Assembly (NCBI RefSeq): GCF_000621205.1
Contig: NZ_JHYY01000024.1
Span: forward strand, 1-64,000
From: Halotalea alkalilenta DSM 17697
Lineage (GTDB): Bacteria; Pseudomonadota; Gammaproteobacteria; Pseudomonadales; Halomonadaceae
DNA length: 64,000 nt
Direction: 5' to 3'
The position numbers and the translations under genes were made by a program. Under the pieces are notes generated by a model. It saw only the letters and a program-made list of their open reading frames with translations. It ran no database searches and was not told the origin of the DNA. The number at the start of each line of letters is the position of its first letter. The stretch's first letter is position 1. Of the stretch, positions 40,535-52,251 are shown piece after piece.

Positions 40535-41155
40535 ATGGCACGTTATACCGGACCCAAATGCAAGCTGTCTCGTCGCGAAGGCACCGATCTCTTCCTCAAG
40601 AGCGGCGTCACCGCATTCGAGAAGAAATGCAAAGCCGAGCAGCCCCCGGGGCAGCATGGCCAGCGCCGTCAGCGTCTCTCCGACTACGGTACTCAGCTGC
40701 GTGAAAAGCAGAAAGTGCGTCGCATGTACGGCGTACTGGAAAAGCAGTTCCGCAACTACTACAAAAAGGCAGCAAGCCAGAAGGGTGCGACCGGCGAAGT
40801 TCTGCTTCAGCTGCTCGAAACCCGCCTGGACAACGTCGTCTACCGCATGGGCTTCGGTGCTACCCGCGCTGAAGCACGCCAGCTGGTGAGCCACAAGGCG
40901 ATCGCCGTCAACGGCAAGACCGTTAACGTCGCTTCCTACAAGGTTTCCACTGGTGACGTGATCTCCGTACGCGAGAAGTCGAAGAACCAGAGCCGTATCC
41001 AGGCTGCCCTCGAAATTGCCGGCAACCGTGGCGACATCGCTTGGATCGAAGTCGATGCCAAGAAGATGGAAGGCACGTTCAAGGCCATTCCCGAGCGTGG
41101 AGACCTGTCTGCCGACATCAACGAAAACCTGATCGTCGAGCTCTACTCCAAGTAA
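40535..41155 (+). CDS. rpsD: 30S ribosomal protein S4
   Basis: This 206-aa primary assembly protein, the same length as E. coli, represses the alpha operon in enterobacteria. It begins [19 protein letters not shown]; the S4 RNA-binding domain is [20 protein letters not shown]. It lacks a zinc-binding CxxC pair. Confidence 0.97.
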   Translation: MARYTGPKCKLSRREGTDLFLKSGVTAFEKKCKAEQPPGQHGQRRQRLSDYGTQLREKQKVRRMYGVLEKQFRNYYKKAASQKGATGEVLLQLLETRLDNVVYRMGFGATRAEARQLVSHKAIAVNGKTVNVASYKVSTGDVISVREKSKNQSRIQAALEIAGNRGDIAWIEVDAKKMEGTFKAIPERGDLSADINENLIVELYSK

Positions 41156-41219
41156 TCCTTCGAGTGGTCAACTTCGTAAGAGACTTCGAGTATTCGTTCG
41201 GCAGCCTAAAGGTGTTCAT

Positions 41220-42218
41220 ATGCAGCGTTCAGTGACAGAGTTTCTCCGTCCTCGCGATATCAAGGTCGAAGAGATCAACGCGAATCACGCGAAGATCGTG
41301 CTCGAACCATTCGAGCGCGGCTTCGGTCATACCCTGGGGAATGCTCTGCGTCGCATCCTTCTCTCCTCGATGCCCGGCTGTGCCGTCGTAGAGGCCGAGA
41401 TCCAAGGAGTCGAGCACGAGTACAGCGCCATCGAAGGCATTCAGGAAGATGTCATCGAAATCCTCCTGAACCTCAAAGACGTGTCCATCAAGATGCACGG
41501 ACGCGACGATGCTGAGCTGGCGCTGAACAAGCAGGGCCCTGGCGTCGTGACCGCTGGCGATATCGCCGTCGGCCACGATGTCGAGATCGTCAATCCGGAT
41601 CACGTCATCGCTCACCTGAACGATGGCGGCGAGCTCAACATGAAGCTTCGCGTCATGCGTGGTCGCGGCTACGAGCCGGCAGACGTCCGTGCCCAGAACG
41701 AAGACGAAACCCGAGCGATCGGTCGTCTCCAGCTGGATGCGACCTACAGCCCGGTTCGTCGCGTTTCCTACGCCGTCGAGTCTGCGCGCGTAGAGCAGCG
41801 TACCGACCTCGACAAGCTCGTGATCGACCTGGAGACCGATGGCACCCTGGATCCCGAAGAGGCGATCCGCCGCTCCGCGACCATTCTGCAGGAGCAGCTG
41901 GCTGCCTTCGTCGATCTTGAAGCCGATAAAGAGCAGGAAGTCGAGGAGGAAGAGGATCAGATCGATCCGATTCTGCTCCGCCCCGTAGACGATCTCGAGT
42001 TGACCGTCCGCAGCGCCAACTGCCTCAAGGCCGAGAACATTTACTACATCGGCGATCTGATTCAGCGCACCGAAGTCGAGCTGCTGAAGACGCCGAACCT
42101 TGGCAAGAAGTCCTTGAATGAAATCAAGGATGTGCTCGAGGCACGTGGTTTGTCGCTCGGTATGAGGCTGGAAAATTGGCCGCCCGCGAGCCTGAAGGAC
42201 GAAAAGGCCTCCGCCTGA
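41220..42218 (+). CDS. rpoA: DNA-directed RNA polymerase subunit alpha
   Basis: This 332-aa assembly subunit has an N-terminal dimerisation domain ([20 protein letters not shown]). A flexible acidic linker follows. The C-terminal domain ([20 protein letters not shown]) contacts UP elements and activators; the DNA-contact arginine and [10 protein letters not shown] helix are present. The start is 64 bp after rpsD. Confidence 0.98.
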   Translation: MQRSVTEFLRPRDIKVEEINANHAKIVLEPFERGFGHTLGNALRRILLSSMPGCAVVEAEIQGVEHEYSAIEGIQEDVIEILLNLKDVSIKMHGRDDAELALNKQGPGVVTAGDIAVGHDVEIVNPDHVIAHLNDGGELNMKLRVMRGRGYEPADVRAQNEDETRAIGRLQLDATYSPVRRVSYAVESARVEQRTDLDKLVIDLETDGTLDPEEAIRRSATILQEQLAAFVDLEADKEQEVEEEEDQIDPILLRPVDDLELTVRSANCLKAENIYYIGDLIQRTEVELLKTPNLGKKSLNEIKDVLEARGLSLGMRLENWPPASLKDEKASA

Positions 42219-42259
42219 AACGGGTGACTCGAGTCCAAGATTGGTAAGGAATCACAACC

Positions 42260-42646
42260 ATGCGTCATCGTAAGAGTGGTCGTCAACTCAACAGGAATTC
42301 GGCGCACCGCCATGCCATGTTCAAGAACATGTGCGTGTCGCTGGTCGAGCATGAACTGATCAAAACCACCCTGCCCAAGGCCAAGGAACTGCGTCGTCAT
42401 ATCGAGCCGCTGATCACCCTGGCCAAGAGCGACAGCGTCGCCAACCGGCGCCTGGCGTTCAGCCGCACGCGTTCCGACGCCGCGGTGGGCAAGCTCTTCC
42501 GCGAGCTGGGTCCGCGCTACGCTACCCGTCCGGGCGGCTATGTGCGCATCCTCAAGTGCGGTTTTCGCCCCGGCGACAACGCACCGATGGCTTACGTAGA
42601 GCTGGTGGATCGCCCGGTAGCTGCTGAAGCCGCCGGCGACGAGTAA
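42260..42646 (+). CDS. rplQ: 50S ribosomal protein L17
   Basis: This 128-aa protein near the exit tunnel starts [40 protein letters not shown] is conserved. It ends the alpha operon. Confidence 0.97.
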   Translation: MRHRKSGRQLNRNSAHRHAMFKNMCVSLVEHELIKTTLPKAKELRRHIEPLITLAKSDSVANRRLAFSRTRSDAAVGKLFRELGPRYATRPGGYVRILKCGFRPGDNAPMAYVELVDRPVAAEAAGDE

Positions 42647-42684
42647 GCATCGCGCGCCTTGCTGACCAGGCGCGAGCGGTAATC

Positions 42685-42719
42685 AAAGCCGATTCGGGAG
42701 ATCCCGAATCGGCTTTTTT
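42685..42719. terminator. Terminator between rplQ and uvrA
   Basis: GCCGATTCGGG and CCCGAATCGGC enclose AGAT; AAA precedes and TTTTTT follows. The flanking A and T runs let it end both the rplQ transcript and the converging uvrA transcript. Confidence 0.92.
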
Positions 42720-42788
42720 CTTTCATCCGGTGAGGCGATCAGCCAGCGAGTCGGCGGCACACTCGTGATGTCGTGCCGCCGCTGTTCA

Positions 42789-45641
<2,853 letters not shown>

Positions 45642-45975
45642 GGCGACCTCTGACGGGTTAAGCGAGTAACTATAGGCCATAGCGGCCCCAGGCGTCTTTA
45701 CGTCACGCGGCCAAGACCCTCGGCGCGTATGCCGAGGGGTTCAAGTACGCTAAAATGCGCCGATAGCCTTAGGGCGCGCCACTCAATTGTGCAAGCCTTG
45801 CCGTGCGCTTCGCGGTAGGTGGCGAATGCCGGGCACCGGCTCATGATCCGAGCGAGTGGCACGACTCCAAGCGCGCACGAGCGGTTTCGGCCGCCTGCCA
45901 GAAGGATGACCGGACGCTGGTGCGAGGGTCGGCCCTGAGGCGCGAACCAGGAATTTTCAATCGAGGAGAGCGGAT
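45642..45975. other. 334-bp divergent region between uvrA and ssb
   Basis: No gene is present. A perfect hairpin CCCTCGGC/GCCGAGGG lies at 45717-45738, and TAAAAT at 45751-45756 may be the ssb -10 element, without a clear -35. The region contains neither CTGT nor ACAG, so it lacks a canonical LexA site. In Pseudomonas an MFS gene occupies this place. Confidence 0.6.
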
Positions 45976-46590
45976 ATGGCCCGCGGTGTGAACAAAGTGA
46001 TCCTGATCGGCAATCTCGGTCAGGATCCTGAAGTGCGTTTCCTGCCCTCGGGCAACCCGGTCTGCAACCTGCGCCTGGCCACCACCGACACATGGAACGA
46101 CCGCCAGAGCGGTCAGCGCCAGGAACGTACCGAATGGCACACGGTGGTGCTGTTCAACAAGCTGGCCGAGATCGCCCAGCAGTACGTCAAGAAAGGGTCC
46201 CGACTCTATATCGAAGGGCGCCTGCAGACGCGCAAATGGCAGGGACAGGACGGCCAGGATCGCTACTCCACCGAGATCGTCGCCAACGACATGCAGATGC
46301 TCGATTCCCGGGCCGGCGATTTCAACCCTAACAATGGGGGTGGCCAGGGCGGTTATCAACCGCGCGGCAACCAGGGGGGCGGTGCTCCACAGGGTGCCCC
46401 GCAGGGCGGCTATGGCGGTGGCCAGGATTATGGCCAAGCGGCTCGCGCTCCGGCCCAAGGTGGCGGCCAGCCGCGCCCGGCGCCGGGCAACGCCCCCCAG
46501 CAGGGTGGCTATGGCGCCCCGCAGCAGAACAACAATGGCGCTCCGAACCCGGGCAGCTTCGACGATTTCGACGACGAGATTCCGTTCTAG
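45976..46590 (+). CDS. ssb: Single-stranded DNA-binding protein
   Basis: This 204-aa protein binds single-stranded DNA in replication and repair. The OB fold begins [20 protein letters not shown] and includes [17 protein letters not shown] long Gly/Gln-rich linker (about residues 115-190) leads to the acidic tip DFDDEIPF, which recruits partner proteins. A GAGGAG ribosome-binding site precedes the ATG. Confidence 0.96.
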   Translation: MARGVNKVILIGNLGQDPEVRFLPSGNPVCNLRLATTDTWNDRQSGQRQERTEWHTVVLFNKLAEIAQQYVKKGSRLYIEGRLQTRKWQGQDGQDRYSTEIVANDMQMLDSRAGDFNPNNGGGQGGYQPRGNQGGGAPQGAPQGGYGGGQDYGQAARAPAQGGGQPRPAPGNAPQQGGYGAPQQNNNGAPNPGSFDDFDDEIPF

Positions 46591-46657
46591 AGCGTACCTT
46601 GACGAAAGCTGTAAAGTTTTCCTTGCGCAGCCCCGCGTCCTGAATTGACCCCCAATA

Positions 46658-46701
46658 GTCGGATGGTTCACTCAGCCGGGGCTCAAGGCTTGAGTCCTGT
46701 A
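46658..46701 (+). repeat. Left copy of an imperfect direct repeat, IS-end-like
   Basis: This stretch and 54044-54091 share GT(C/T)GGA(T/C)GGTTC, CTCAGCCGG and TGAGT(C/T)CTGTA in the same order, with the same 11-bp spacing between the last two and one 4-bp indel. The sequence just before it, TGAATTGACCCCCAATAGTC from 46641, resembles from memory the ends of IS3-family elements of the IS150 type. No transposase is present. Confidence 0.55.
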
Positions 46702-46791
46702 TCGTACGGGGCGCTGGCGGATGATGCCGTCCGTTGCCCGACCGCCAATGCTGTGCGGGTGACAGAGGTTCTCCGCAGAAACGAGGAAAGG

Positions 46792-47484
46792 ATGGGCTCG
46801 AGAACGGTCACCGCCAAACAGCGTGAGGTTCAGCGCATCGTCGATGCGTTGCACAGGGCCATCGCCCAGCATCGCCTGCCGCCCGGCACCCGCCTGATCG
46901 AAGCGCAGATCGTCGAGACCCTGCAAGCCAATCGCAACCATGTCCAGGCCGCGTTGCAACGCCTGGCACTGCAGAAAGTGGTGACCATTGAGGCCAATCG
47001 CGGGGCGATGGTCGCCCAGCCCACCGCCAAGGAGGCGCGGGACGTTTTCAGTGCGCGGCGTGCCATCGAGCGGGCGATCGTCGAATCCATCACACCAGCG
47101 ATCATGCGCAAACAGCGCCAGCGCGTCGCGACCCACATGAACAATGAGCGCAACGCGACTGACCACACCGATCGCCGCGCCATCGTGCGCGAGCTGAGCG
47201 AGTTCCACCTGATGCTCGGCGCGATTTGCGACAACAGCGTGCTCAGCGACATCCTCGGCAACCTGATGGTGCGCAGCTCGCTGATCGTCGCGCTGTACCA
47301 GCGTAACGATGTGCCTTCCTGCGCTTCGAACGAACATCAGCAGATCATCACGGCACTGGAAAACGGCGACCGTGAGAAAGCCGTGGCGGTGATGATCGAG
47401 CACTTGGAAGAACTGGAAGGGCAACTAGTGCTGGAATCCGCGGCGCCTGCGGAGTTCAACCTCAAGCAGGCGCTGAGTGAGTGA
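46792..47484 (+). CDS. GntR-family (FCD-type) transcriptional regulator
   Basis: This 230-aa regulator has an N-terminal winged helix (residues about 8-75, including RNHVQAALQRLALQKVV and NRGAMVAQP). The C-terminal all-helical FCD ligand-binding domain includes DVFSARRAIERAIVE and REL-SEFHLMLGAI, with histidines suited to metal binding. The family usually senses organic acids or catabolic intermediates and represses nearby genes. The ATG at 46792 has a GAGGAAAGG site; in-frame starts at 46759 (GTG) and 46663 would add up to 43 residues, partly over the flanking repeat. It converges on the transporter-hydrolase operon, its likely target. Confidence 0.85.
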   Translation: MGSRTVTAKQREVQRIVDALHRAIAQHRLPPGTRLIEAQIVETLQANRNHVQAALQRLALQKVVTIEANRGAMVAQPTAKEARDVFSARRAIERAIVESITPAIMRKQRQRVATHMNNERNATDHTDRRAIVRELSEFHLMLGAICDNSVLSDILGNLMVRSSLIVALYQRNDVPSCASNEHQQIITALENGDREKAVAVMIEHLEELEGQLVLESAAPAEFNLKQALSE

Positions 47485-47623
47485 TCGAGGGTAGCTGCCT
47501 CCGCACTGCTAAGGTGCTGCCGCTTCATCTGGCCGATCGCCAATTCGACCGGGGCGTCTCCATATGGGTGCGTGTATCAGCTTGGCGGTAGGTGTCGATC
47601 TGCCCCACCGCGTGCTGCTCTGA

Positions 47624-48850
47624 TTATCGCGGCAACAGCAACCTCCCTTGCGGCCGCTCGAAGGTCCGCTTCCCACGTTTGTAGCCCATCAGCGGCATGC
47701 TGATTTCACCAATCACCGCGGCTGGCGAGGGGGCGTCGAAGACGATGAAGTCGGCGTGGCAGCCAGGCGTCAGGCCGTAGTCCGGCAGGCGCAGCATTCG
47801 CGCCGATTCGCTCGATACCCACGCCAGGCATTGCAGCAGTTCCGGCTCCGTACCCATCTGGCTGACGTTGGCGAACAGGTTGGCCTGACGCACCAACGAG
47901 GCGTCGCCGTATGGCGTGAACGGGTTGCCGATGTTGTTGGTCGACACCGAACACGTCACCCCGCAAGCGTGCAAATGCGCCAGCGGTGCCAAGCCGCGGG
48001 GCTTGTCGTGGAAGTGCTCGCGACCCATCAGGAACAAATCGGTGCTCGGTAGGCAAGTCACCTGTACGCCGGCCTCGGCCAGGCGGATACCCAGGGGTAT
48101 CAATGTCTCCCTGGGCAGCGCCGACAGCTTGGTGACATGGCCGATGGTCACGCGCCCGCCCCAGTCGTGCTGCTCGGTGCAACGCGCCACGTGTGCGACG
48201 GTCATGCCCTCGGGATTGAGGTCGAAATCCAGATGGAGATCCAGGTCACAGCCGTACTCCACCGCCAGTTCGAACAGACGCTCGATCTGCCCCAGCGGAT
48301 CACTGTCGGTGTAAGGGCAGCCACCCAGCACCGTCGCGCCGTTTTCCAGACCGAAGCGCAGCAATTCCTCGGTGCCTGGGTTGTTGAGCATGCCTTCTTG
48401 GGGAAATACGCAGATATCCAGAGTGATCGCCCAGGCGTAATCGGCCTGCAAGCGACGAATCGCGTTGAAGCCGATCAGTCCGATCTGCGGATCCAGCTCG
48501 ACGTGGGTGCGCATGTGCGTGGTGCCCTGCAGGATGGCTTTGTCCAGCACCTGGGCGCCTCGTCGGTAGACATCCTCCTCGGTGAATTCCGCCTTCGCTG
48601 CGCTGGTCTGCCGCACGGCTTCGGCCAGTGTGCCAGCCTGCAACCGGCAGCGCTGCATGATGCAGGCCTTGTCCAGATGGATGTGTGTTTCGATCAGTCC
48701 CGGCAGCAGCAGCCGACCTTCGAGATCGAGGGTCTCGCAGGCAGTGACCTCACGGCTCAGCGCCTCGACGAAGCGCCCGTCCTCAACGTATAGCGAGGTC
48801 GGAATCGGCTCGTGACCGACGCGGGCATTGTCGATGATCAAGGCGCTCAT
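47624..48850 (-). CDS. Amidohydrolase-family protein, cytosine-deaminase-like
   Basis: This 408-aa protein belongs to the metal-dependent amidohydrolase superfamily, nearest in sequence pattern to CodA. The N-terminal HxH is present (His56, His58 in GLIETHIHLDKA), as are His206 (DLDLHLDFD) and His238 (IGHVTKLSAL). Two positions differ from CodA: HCDE becomes HLDF, replacing the catalytic Glu, and the metal/catalytic Asp near VSTNNIGNPF aligns with Asn. It may act on a different amide or amine than cytosine. Its start overlaps the upstream ABC gene by 4 bp, so it is cotranslated with the transporter. Substrate is unknown. Confidence 0.8.
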   Translation of the reverse strand: MSALIIDNARVGHEPIPTSLYVEDGRFVEALSREVTACETLDLEGRLLLPGLIETHIHLDKACIMQRCRLQAGTLAEAVRQTSAAKAEFTEEDVYRRGAQVLDKAILQGTTHMRTHVELDPQIGLIGFNAIRRLQADYAWAITLDICVFPQEGMLNNPGTEELLRFGLENGATVLGGCPYTDSDPLGQIERLFELAVEYGCDLDLHLDFDLNPEGMTVAHVARCTEQHDWGGRVTIGHVTKLSALPRETLIPLGIRLAEAGVQVTCLPSTDLFLMGREHFHDKPRGLAPLAHLHACGVTCSVSTNNIGNPFTPYGDASLVRQANLFANVSQMGTEPELLQCLAWVSSESARMLRLPDYGLTPGCHADFIVFDAPSPAAVIGEISMPLMGYKRGKRTFERPQGRLLLPR

Positions 48851-51339
48851 GCGCTGACTCCCTCGCCCAGATACGCCGCTGCCAGTTCGCTGTCCTCGCG
48901 CAGCTGCGCGGCGCTACCGGACTTGATCACACGGCCGGTTTCCAGCACGTAAGCGCGATCAGCGACCTGCAGTGCGAGGTTGGCCATCTGGTCCACCAGT
49001 AACAGAGTCACGCCCTCATCGCGTAGCGCTGCCAGCGCATCGTACAACTCGCCGATCATCGACGGCGAAAGCCCCAGCGACGGCTCGTCGAGCAGCAGAA
49101 TCTTCGGCTTGGCCATCAGTCCACGACCCACCGCGACCATTTGCTGCTCGCCACCGGAAAGCAGGCCGGCGGGGCTGTCGATGCGATCGCGCAGGCGTGG
49201 GAAGCGCTGCAGGATCGCTTCGATTTCCCCCTCGGCATCCACCGCGTCGCGGCGTGAATAACTGCCCAGCAACAGGTTGTCGCGCACACTCAGGTAGGGG
49301 AAGACCTGACGACCTTCGGGCACCAGCGCCAGGCCCTGGCCTGCGATGCTGCTGGCGCTGGCCTGCTCGATGTTTTCGTTGTCCAGCAGGATGCTGCCGC
49401 CCGATGCGCGATGCAGCCCGGCCAGGCATTGCAGGATGCTGGATTTGCCCGCGCCATTGGCGCCGAGAATCGCCACCAGTTCGCCTGGATTGACCACCAG
49501 ATCGACCTTGTTCACCACTGGCGCGGCGCCGTAGTCGATGACCAGATCCTTGACGTACAGGCGCGCATCGTGACTGCCGTCCCATGCCTTGTTGCGAGGC
49601 GTGGCCTGATAATCAGTGCCGCCCAGATACGCTGCGATGACGCGCTCGTCGTGTTGCACTTCGGCGGGTGTGCCGACCGTGATCGGTTTGCCTGCATCGA
49701 GCACCAGCAAGCGTTCGGACACCGCCATCACCAGCGCCATGTCGTGCTCCACCAGGATCACCGTCAGACCGAAACCTGCGAGTTGCTTCAGCAGAGTGGC
49801 CAGCGCATCGGTGTCGCGGCGGCTCAGGCCGGCGGCGGGTTCGTCCAGCAGCAACACCGCGGGTGCCGTGGCGAGGGCCCGGGCGATTTCCACCAGGCGG
49901 CGGTCGACATGGGCCAGGTCCTCGGCAGGGATATTGACTGCGCCGCGATAGCCGACCAGCGCCAGCAGATCCAGCGCCAGCTCTCGTTGGGCGTCGCTCG
50001 GTCGGCTGAAGATCAGCCCCAGCCGGCCTTGCTGCATCGCCACCAGCACGTTGTCCAGCACCGACATTTCGCCGAACAGCTGAGTGGTCTGGTAAGTGCG
50101 GGCGATCCCGGCACGGGCGCTCTTCCAGGCAGGCAATCCGGCCAGCGCCCGACCCAGTTCGATCTGCCCGCTGTCGGGGGTATAGAACCCGCTGATCATG
50201 TTCAGCACCGTGGTTTTACCTGCGCCGTTGGGGCCGATGATGCTGGTGATGCTGCCGGCCGGAGCGTGCAGGCTCACCTGTTGCGCTGCTTGCACACCGC
50301 CGAATCGGATGCCGATGTCGCGAATGTGCAGACCGTCGCGATGGGTGCGATTGCCCAGGTAGTCGGCGACGCGTCTGGTATCGATTCGTGCCGGCGGTGT
50401 CAGCGCTGTCGGCTTGATCCAGCGGCGGGCGATGGTACCCAGCAAACCGTTGGGTGCGATCCACAGCACCACCAGCAAAAGCACCGAAAAGATCAGCAGC
50501 CGGTATTCGGCGAAATCCGACAGCAACTCAGGCACGAGCACGATCAGCAACGCACCTAGCACCGGACCGAACAAAGTGCCGCTGCCGCCGACGATCACCG
50601 CCAGCACGAACAGGATCGACTGCGAGAACGGAAAGGATTCCGGGTTGATGAACATCAGCAACGGCGCGAGCAGCGAGCCCGCCAAGCCGGTGAGCAGCGC
50701 CGACAGGGCGAAGGCCAGGGTCTTGCTGACGACCGGGTTGAAACCCAGGGAGCGGGCGGCGATTTCCGAGGCCTTCACTGCGCGCATGGCCTTGCCCCAG
50801 CCGCTGTGATGCAGGCGCTGATAGAACGCCAGTGCGGCGATCATCAGGGCGGTGGCGATCAATGCCAGCAGGATAGATGGATCCACGTCTGCGAACTCAG
50901 GCATCGGAATGCCCATCAGGCCATTGGAGCCGCCGGTGACGTCGCGCCATTCGATCAGGCTGTGATGCACGACAAAGGAAAACGCGATGGTGATCATCGC
51001 CAGATAAGACCCGGTGACGCGCAGCGCTGGAATCGCCAGCAAAGCGCCGATGGCGCCAGCCACCAGACCAGCTGCGGGAACGGCCAGCCACAGCGGCCAC
51101 CCGGCCAGGGTCATCAGCGCCGAGATGTAGGCGCCAATGGCATAGAACGCGATGTGGCCGAAGGAAATCTGACCGCTCAAACCGATCAGTACATTGAGGC
51201 CCACGCCCACTACGGCGGCCAGTGCACACAGGGTGAAGACCAGCAGCGAATAGCTGTCGAGAGTGAACGTGGCAACCACGCTGATCAGCGCCAGTCCGAC
51301 TATGGAAACAGGGCCGAGTTGGGTTTTCAGGTTTTTCAT
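48847..51339 (-). CDS. Fused branched-chain-type ABC transporter: permease LivM, ATPases LivG and LivF
   Basis: This 830-aa polypeptide combines three usually separate proteins. Residues 1 to about 310 are a LivM-type permease (GLSGQISFGHIAFYAIGAY, GGSGTLFGPVLGA). Residues about 335-575 are a LivG-type ATPase (Walker A GPNGAGKT, Walker B VLLLDEPAAG, H-loop VEHDM). Residues about 590-828 are a LivF-type ATPase (GANGAGKSS, LSGGEQQM, ILLLDEPSLG). The first ATPase has LAHVDRRLVEIARAL where a glycine-containing signature is expected. It overlaps livH and the hydrolase gene by 4 bp each. Imported substrate is unknown; family members take up amino acids, amides or urea. Confidence 0.9.
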   Translation of the reverse strand: MKNLKTQLGPVSIVGLALISVVATFTLDSYSLLVFTLCALAAVVGVGLNVLIGLSGQISFGHIAFYAIGAYISALMTLAGWPLWLAVPAAGLVAGAIGALLAIPALRVTGSYLAMITIAFSFVVHHSLIEWRDVTGGSNGLMGIPMPEFADVDPSILLALIATALMIAALAFYQRLHHSGWGKAMRAVKASEIAARSLGFNPVVSKTLAFALSALLTGLAGSLLAPLLMFINPESFPFSQSILFVLAVIVGGSGTLFGPVLGALLIVLVPELLSDFAEYRLLIFSVLLLVVLWIAPNGLLGTIARRWIKPTALTPPARIDTRRVADYLGNRTHRDGLHIRDIGIRFGGVQAAQQVSLHAPAGSITSIIGPNGAGKTTVLNMISGFYTPDSGQIELGRALAGLPAWKSARAGIARTYQTTQLFGEMSVLDNVLVAMQQGRLGLIFSRPSDAQRELALDLLALVGYRGAVNIPAEDLAHVDRRLVEIARALATAPAVLLLDEPAAGLSRRDTDALATLLKQLAGFGLTVILVEHDMALVMAVSERLLVLDAGKPITVGTPAEVQHDERVIAAYLGGTDYQATPRNKAWDGSHDARLYVKDLVIDYGAAPVVNKVDLVVNPGELVAILGANGAGKSSILQCLAGLHRASGGSILLDNENIEQASASSIAGQGLALVPEGRQVFPYLSVRDNLLLGSYSRRDAVDAEGEIEAILQRFPRLRDRIDSPAGLLSGGEQQMVAVGRGLMAKPKILLLDEPSLGLSPSMIGELYDALAALRDEGVTLLLVDQMANLALQVADRAYVLETGRVIKSGSAAQLREDSELAAAYLGEGVSA

Positions 51340-52205
51340 ACCTTCACCAGTGCCTGGCTGCCGAACAGGCCGTTGGGGCGGATCGCCAGGGCCAGAATCA
51401 CCAGAGCGAAAGTAAGTATCTGGGTGAATGCCGAGCCGAAATACAGGGTGACCAGGGCTTCGGTCAGACCGAACAGCAGCCCCGCGACGAACACGCCCCC
51501 AGCGCTGGCGATGCCACCCAGAATCGCCACGGCGAAGGCCTTCAGACCGAACAACATGCCCATCTCGGCGTTGACGCTGAACAGCGGCGCGATCAGCAGA
51601 CCGGCGATGGCTGCGAATACCGTCGATATCGCAAAGGCAATGGCGACCACGCGATTGACGTTGATACCCATCAGCATCGCTGCGCGCGGGTTTTGCACGC
51701 AGGCCTCCAGCACCTTGCCAAGCCGCGTGTAACGGCGCACTAGAAAAAGCGCCAGGGCGATGGCCGCGCCGACCAGTGGGATCAATAGCTGCAAGGCGCC
51801 GATGGCGTTACCGAACAGCTCGACTTTCAGATTGAGCAAGCTGCTTTCGAACTGCCGAGGCTCTTTGCCGAAGGTGAACAGCGCCAGGTTGTCGACCAGA
51901 ATGCCGCCCGCCACCGTCGCCATCAGCCAGGCTTGCGAGCCGCGGCTGTGGAACGGGCGCACCAGCCAGCGCTCGATCACCAGTCCGTAGAGGGCGCTGA
52001 GCAGAAGCGTCAGCGGCAGTGCCAGCCACAGCGACAGACCCCAGGTGATGCACAGCGTGTAGCCCAGCACTGCGCCGACCATCATGGCGCTACCCTGGGC
52101 GAAGTTGACGGTGTGCGAGACCACGTAGGTCAGGTGAAAGCCGAGGGCGAGCAGGGCGTACATGCTGCCCAGTCCCAGGCCTGTGACGATGGCGGCGGTG
52201 AACAT
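51336..52205 (-). CDS. Branched-chain-type ABC transporter permease, LivH-like
   Basis: This 289-aa inner-membrane permease has about eight helices and begins MFTAAIVTGLGLGSMYALLA. SHTVNFAQGSAMMVGA and FAVAILGGIASAGGVFVAGL are family signatures. It would pair with the LivM part of the fusion protein to form the membrane channel. It begins 46 bp after the binding-protein gene and ends in an ATGA overlap with the fusion gene. Confidence 0.92.
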   Translation of the reverse strand: MFTAAIVTGLGLGSMYALLALGFHLTYVVSHTVNFAQGSAMMVGAVLGYTLCITWGLSLWLALPLTLLLSALYGLVIERWLVRPFHSRGSQAWLMATVAGGILVDNLALFTFGKEPRQFESSLLNLKVELFGNAIGALQLLIPLVGAAIALALFLVRRYTRLGKVLEACVQNPRAAMLMGINVNRVVAIAFAISTVFAAIAGLLIAPLFSVNAEMGMLFGLKAFAVAILGGIASAGGVFVAGLLFGLTEALVTLYFGSAFTQILTFALVILALAIRPNGLFGSQALVKV

Positions 52206-52251
52206 AGTGAATTCCTTAGTGCTCGGTGACGGCTTGGTTCAGGACCGGAGT

